Below are positions 61,113-64,000 of a stretch of DNA of 64,000 nt, in pieces; the stretch's first letter is position 1, and the number at the start of each line of letters is the position of its first letter. The DNA is from an uncultured Alphaproteobacteria bacterium (GTDB lineage: Bacteria > Pseudomonadota > Alphaproteobacteria > Rhodospirillales > Rhodospirillaceae): contig LT599022.1 of NCBI GenBank assembly GCA_900079695.1, positions 2,362,001 through 2,426,000 of the forward strand. Reading direction: 5' to 3'. A program made the translations under genes and the position numbers. Under the pieces are notes generated by a model. That model saw only the letters and a program-made list of their open reading frames with translations, made no database searches and was not told where the DNA came from.

Positions 61113-64000
61113 ATGGACAGCGTGACGGGTTCGGATCTCCGCCTCGGCTTCGGGTTGGGGTTCGCGGACCTCTATGCCCGTGCGGGGCTGGCGCGCCTCG
61201 ACGCCGCGTTTCTCGACTTCCTGCGCGCCCGCGCGCCCGAGCGCGCCGAAGCGCTCGCCGCCGGGCGTGCCGATCCCGCCGCGTTGAGCTCCAAGGCCGA
61301 GTCCGCGCTGCTGCTGGCGATCGCACCCGATTACGACGCCTTCGTCGGCGAACTCTTCGGAGTCTCCGCCGAGCTTGCCGATCTGCGCGCGCGGCAGGCG
61401 GCGCTGGCGCCGCTGGCGGCGGCCAAGCGCCTGTTCGTGCAGCGCCGCGCGCTGAAGGCCTACGGACCGGAGGCGGCGGCGGGCTTCGACGGCGCGGCGC
61501 TGACGCAGGCGGTGACCGCGGCGCTCGGCGGCCGCTTCGACGAGCTTGCCTTCGCCGAAACCGCGATGGCGTGGCTGGAGGACGCCGAACCCAACGCCGA
61601 CGCCCTCGACCTGTTCGCCCGCTTCGCCGCCTGGGCGAGCCAGACCCCCGAGGGCCGCCGCGCCCACCGCCACGGCGTGCTGTTCTCCCACCCCGAAAAG
61701 CACGACCCGCTGGCGCTGGTGCCGACCGCGGCGCGCGACCGCGGCCCGCTGACGCTCAAGGAAGGACCGGCGTTCCGGCGTCGGCAGGGGTTCGCCCTCA
61801 CCGACCCGGGCGCGGACATGGCGCGGGTCGCCGACCAGGCCAACTACTGCATCAGCTGCCACAACCAGGGCAAGGATTCCTGCTCCAAGGGGATGACCGA
61901 CAAGGCCACCGGCGCGATCGCGGTCAACCCGCTCGGCCGCCGGATGGCGGGCTGCCCGCTGGAGGAGCGGATTTCCGAGATGATCGCGGCGCGGCGCGAC
62001 GGTCATTTCGCCGCCGCCCTCGGCATCGTCGCGGTCGACAATCCGCTGTGCGCGGGCACCGGCCACCGCATCTGCAACGACTGCATGGTCGCCTGCGTCT
62101 ACCAGAACCAGATGCGCGACCCGGTGAACATTCCCGAAATCGAGACCCGCGTGCTCAAGGACGTGCTCGGCCTGCCCTGGGGATTCGAGATCTATGCGCT
62201 GATGACGCGCTGGAACCCGTTCTCGCTGCGCGCGCCCCTGCCCGCGCCGGAAAGCGGCTACGCGGTGCTGGTAGCGGGGCTCGGCCCGGCGGGCTACAGC
62301 CTCGCGCAGCGCCTGCTGCACGAGGGCCACGCGGTGACGGCGGTGGACGGCCTCAAGATCGAACCTCTGCCGCCCGAGATTTCGGGCGTCGCGGCGGACG
62401 GCGCGGCGGTGCCGTTCCGGCCGATCCGCGACGTCGCCGAGCTGTGGAAGAGCCTCGATTCGCGCGTCACCGCGGGGTTCGGCGGCGTCGCCGAATACGG
62501 CATCACGGTGCGCTGGGACAAGAACTTCCTCACCGTGATCCGCCTGATCCTCGAACGCGACCGCCGGTTCCGGATGTTCGGCGGGGTGCGGTTCGGCTCG
62601 ACCCTCGATTTCGCCGACGCCAAGGCCTACGGCTTCGACCACGTCGCCCTCTGTCTCGGCGCGGGCAAGCCGACCCTGGTGCCGATGACCGGCAAGCTGC
62701 TGCCGGGCGTGCGCCAGGCGTCGGACTTCCTGATGGCGCTGCAGCTCACCGGCGCGGCGCATCCGCAGAGCATCGCCAGCCTCCAGGTGCGGCTGCCGGT
62801 CGCGGTGATCGGCGGCGGCCTCACCGCGGTGGACGCCTGCACCGAGGCGCTCGCCTACTATCCGGTGCAGGTGGAGAAGTTCCTGGCGCGCTACGAAACC
62901 CTGGTGGCCGAGCGCGGCCGCACCGCGGTGGAAGCCGCGTGGAAACCGGCCGAGCGCGAGGTCGCCGAGGAGTTCCTCGGCCACGCCCGGGCGATCCGCG
63001 CCGAGCGCGCGCGCGCCGCCGCGGCGGGCGAGGCGCCGAAGGTGCTGGAGCTGCTGCGGAGCTGGGGCGGCGCGACCCTGGTCTACCGCCGCAAGCTCAC
63101 CGATTCGCCCGCCTATCGCAACAACCACGAGGAAATCGTCAAGGCGCTGGAAGAGGGGATTTCGGTGGCCGAGGAGTGGGCGCCGACCGCCGTTCACGCC
63201 GACGCCCACGGCTGGGCCGGAACGCTCCAGCTCAAGCACGCCGTGGACGGGCGACAGGTGGCGATTCCGGCGCGCACGGTGATCGTCGCCGCCGGAACCG
63301 TGCCCAACACCACCCTGGCGCGCGAAGGCGTCGGCGGTCTTGCGGTCGACGGCAAGCACTTCCAGGCGCTCGACGAAACCGGCGCGCCGATCCGCCCCGA
63401 ACCCTCCGCCAAACCCGAGACCGCCCACGTTCTCGTCGCGGCGTCGGCGGCGGAGATGCCGGTGTCGTTCTTCGGCGACCTCCACCCCGGATTCTCCGGC
63501 AACGTCGTCACCGCGATGGCCTCGGCGCGTGCGGGCGCGCCGGTGATCGGCCGCACCCTGGCCAAGGCGCCGCCGCGCGACCCGGACTGGCAAGGCCGCT
63601 TCGCGCGGCTGAACGCCGACCTGCGGCCGACGGTGGCGCGGGTCGTCCGCCTCACCCCGACGATCGTCGAGGTGGTGGTGCGCGCGCCGCTCGCCGCCCG
63701 GCGCTTCCGCCCCGGGCAGTTCTTCCGCCTGCAGAACTACGCCGCCCGCGCGCGCGCCACCGACTCCACCCTGCTGGCGATGGAGGGCGTGGCCCTGACC
63801 GGCGCGTGGGTGGACGCGGACAAGGGCGAACTCGCGATGATCGTGCTGGAGATGGGCGGTTCCTCCGACCTCTGCGCCCACCTCGCCCCCGGCGAGCCGG
63901 TGGTGGTGATGGGCCCGACCGGCGCGCCCACCGAGATCCCCGAGCGCCAGACCGTCTGCCTCGTCGGCGGCGGCCTCGGCAACGCGGTGCTGTTCTCGAT
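61113..64000 (+). CDS. Large iron-sulfur, FAD/NAD(P) oxidoreductase (3' end outside window)
   Basis: The frame is open to the window edge: at least 962 residues. Residues about 1-240 form a helical region of unknown type. Next come cysteine clusters: NYCISCHNQGKDSCSKGM, then AGCPLEER, then CAGTGHRICNDCMVACVYQN, suggesting one or two Fe-S clusters. A Rossmann FAD motif follows (AVLVAGLGPAGYSLAQRLLH), as in glutamate-synthase small-subunit-type flavoproteins, then a second dinucleotide motif (VAVIGGGLTAVDACTEAL). Near the end a ferredoxin-reductase/PyrK-like domain begins (RRFRPGQFFRLQNYA, CLVGGGLGNAVLFSI). It looks like a multi-step electron-transfer enzyme; substrate unknown. Confidence 0.85.
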   Translation, partial: MDSVTGSDLRLGFGLGFADLYARAGLARLDAAFLDFLRARAPERAEALAAGRADPAALSSKAESALLLAIAPDYDAFVGELFGVSAELADLRARQAALAPLAAAKRLFVQRRALKAYGPEAAAGFDGAALTQAVTAALGGRFDELAFAETAMAWLEDAEPNADALDLFARFAAWASQTPEGRRAHRHGVLFSHPEKHDPLALVPTAARDRGPLTLKEGPAFRRRQGFALTDPGADMARVADQANYCISCHNQGKDSCSKGMTDKATGAIAVNPLGRRMAGCPLEERISEMIAARRDGHFAAALGIVAVDNPLCAGTGHRICNDCMVACVYQNQMRDPVNIPEIETRVLKDVLGLPWGFEIYALMTRWNPFSLRAPLPAPESGYAVLVAGLGPAGYSLAQRLLHEGHAVTAVDGLKIEPLPPEISGVAADGAAVPFRPIRDVAELWKSLDSRVTAGFGGVAEYGITVRWDKNFLTVIRLILERDRRFRMFGGVRFGSTLDFADAKAYGFDHVALCLGAGKPTLVPMTGKLLPGVRQASDFLMALQLTGAAHPQSIASLQVRLPVAVIGGGLTAVDACTEALAYYPVQVEKFLARYETLVAERGRTAVEAAWKPAEREVAEEFLGHARAIRAERARAAAAGEAPKVLELLRSWGGATLVYRRKLTDSPAYRNNHEEIVKALEEGISVAEEWAPTAVHADAHGWAGTLQLKHAVDGRQVAIPARTVIVAAGTVPNTTLAREGVGGLAVDGKHFQALDETGAPIRPEPSAKPETAHVLVAASAAEMPVSFFGDLHPGFSGNVVTAMASARAGAPVIGRTLAKAPPRDPDWQGRFARLNADLRPTVARVVRLTPTIVEVVVRAPLAARRFRPGQFFRLQNYAARARATDSTLLAMEGVALTGAWVDADKGELAMIVLEMGGSSDLCAHLAPGEPVVVMGPTGAPTEIPERQTVCLVGGGLGNAVLFS

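Noticed and set aside
60642-63881. A 1079-codon minus-strand frame opposite the large oxidoreductase
   Set aside because: Low-complexity Arg/His/Gly composition and antisense to a protein with clear motifs.

Overview
This is a GC-rich window with G or C in most third codon positions. It comes from a free-living, nitrogen-fixing proteobacterium, most likely an alphaproteobacterium of the Rhodospirillales type. Reasons: the ubiD/pmbA/ubiA/rsmE/gshA/tldD neighbourhood, the ilvB-ilvN-ilvC and miaA/serB neighbourhood, several TctABC and BMP-type transporters, and a nif regulatory block with draG. No rRNA, CRISPR array or intact phage is present. One tRNA (Lys-CTT) was found.

Layout. 1-8.8 kb is a nitrogen-fixation block: the tail of a NifL-like kinase, nifA, nifB (with a clear NifA site and sigma-54 promoter), nifQ and draG. 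An unrelated set sits inside it (a solute-binding protein, a TrhA-type membrane protein, and a GntR regulator with acuI). 8.9-13.3 kb holds small metabolic and transport genes, a LysR regulator, a class I glutamine amidotransferase and a membrane diguanylate cyclase. 13.3-21.6 kb is a catabolic island: a 2-hydroxyacid dehydrogenase, a DapA-family aldolase and TctA/TctB on one strand, a GntR regulator, then a DUF1537 kinase, a PdxA2-like dehydrogenase and an iron alcohol dehydrogenase on the other. Together they look like uptake and breakdown of a four-carbon sugar acid. 21.8-25.7 kb has a second diguanylate cyclase, an isolated TctC-type binding protein, a lower-GC outer-membrane barrel gene, fragments of an IS5-type transposase and a tyrosine integrase, and tRNA-Lys. 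25.7-31.4 kb is the cell-shape operon mreB-mreC-mreD-mrdA-rodA.

31.6-40.8 kb is mainly branched-chain amino acid synthesis: leuA with a leucine-rich leader peptide, then ilvC, ilvN and ilvB, followed by miaA/serB and msrB. A small unrecognised gene with its own terminator and a LysR gene lie between leuA and ilvC. 40.8-46.3 kb is a BMP-type (nucleoside-like) ABC transporter with a second glutamine amidotransferase. 46.3-49.3 kb holds a cobalamin riboswitch on the minus strand that has a promoter and a terminator but no recognisable gene. It is divergent from a sigma-54-type promoter driving a coiled-coil protein and a chemoreceptor. 49.3-61 kb holds a Crp-type regulator, pmbA, ubiD, an EAL phosphodiesterase, mntP with a yybP-ykoY (Mn2+) riboswitch, a P1 peptidase, ubiA, rsmE, gshA, a chorismate mutase and tldD. 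A dispersed hairpin-rich intergenic repeat occurs twice here. The window ends inside a very large iron-sulfur flavin oxidoreductase.

The points most worth following up are the orphan B12-riboswitch transcript next to the sigma-54 chemoreceptor operon, the NifL/cysteine-free NifA pair in an otherwise alphaproteobacterial setting, the four-carbon acid cluster with its paired operators, the leuA leader, and the small RBS-and-terminator-bounded gene at 33.6 kb. All calls rest on reading the sequence. No database search was run.
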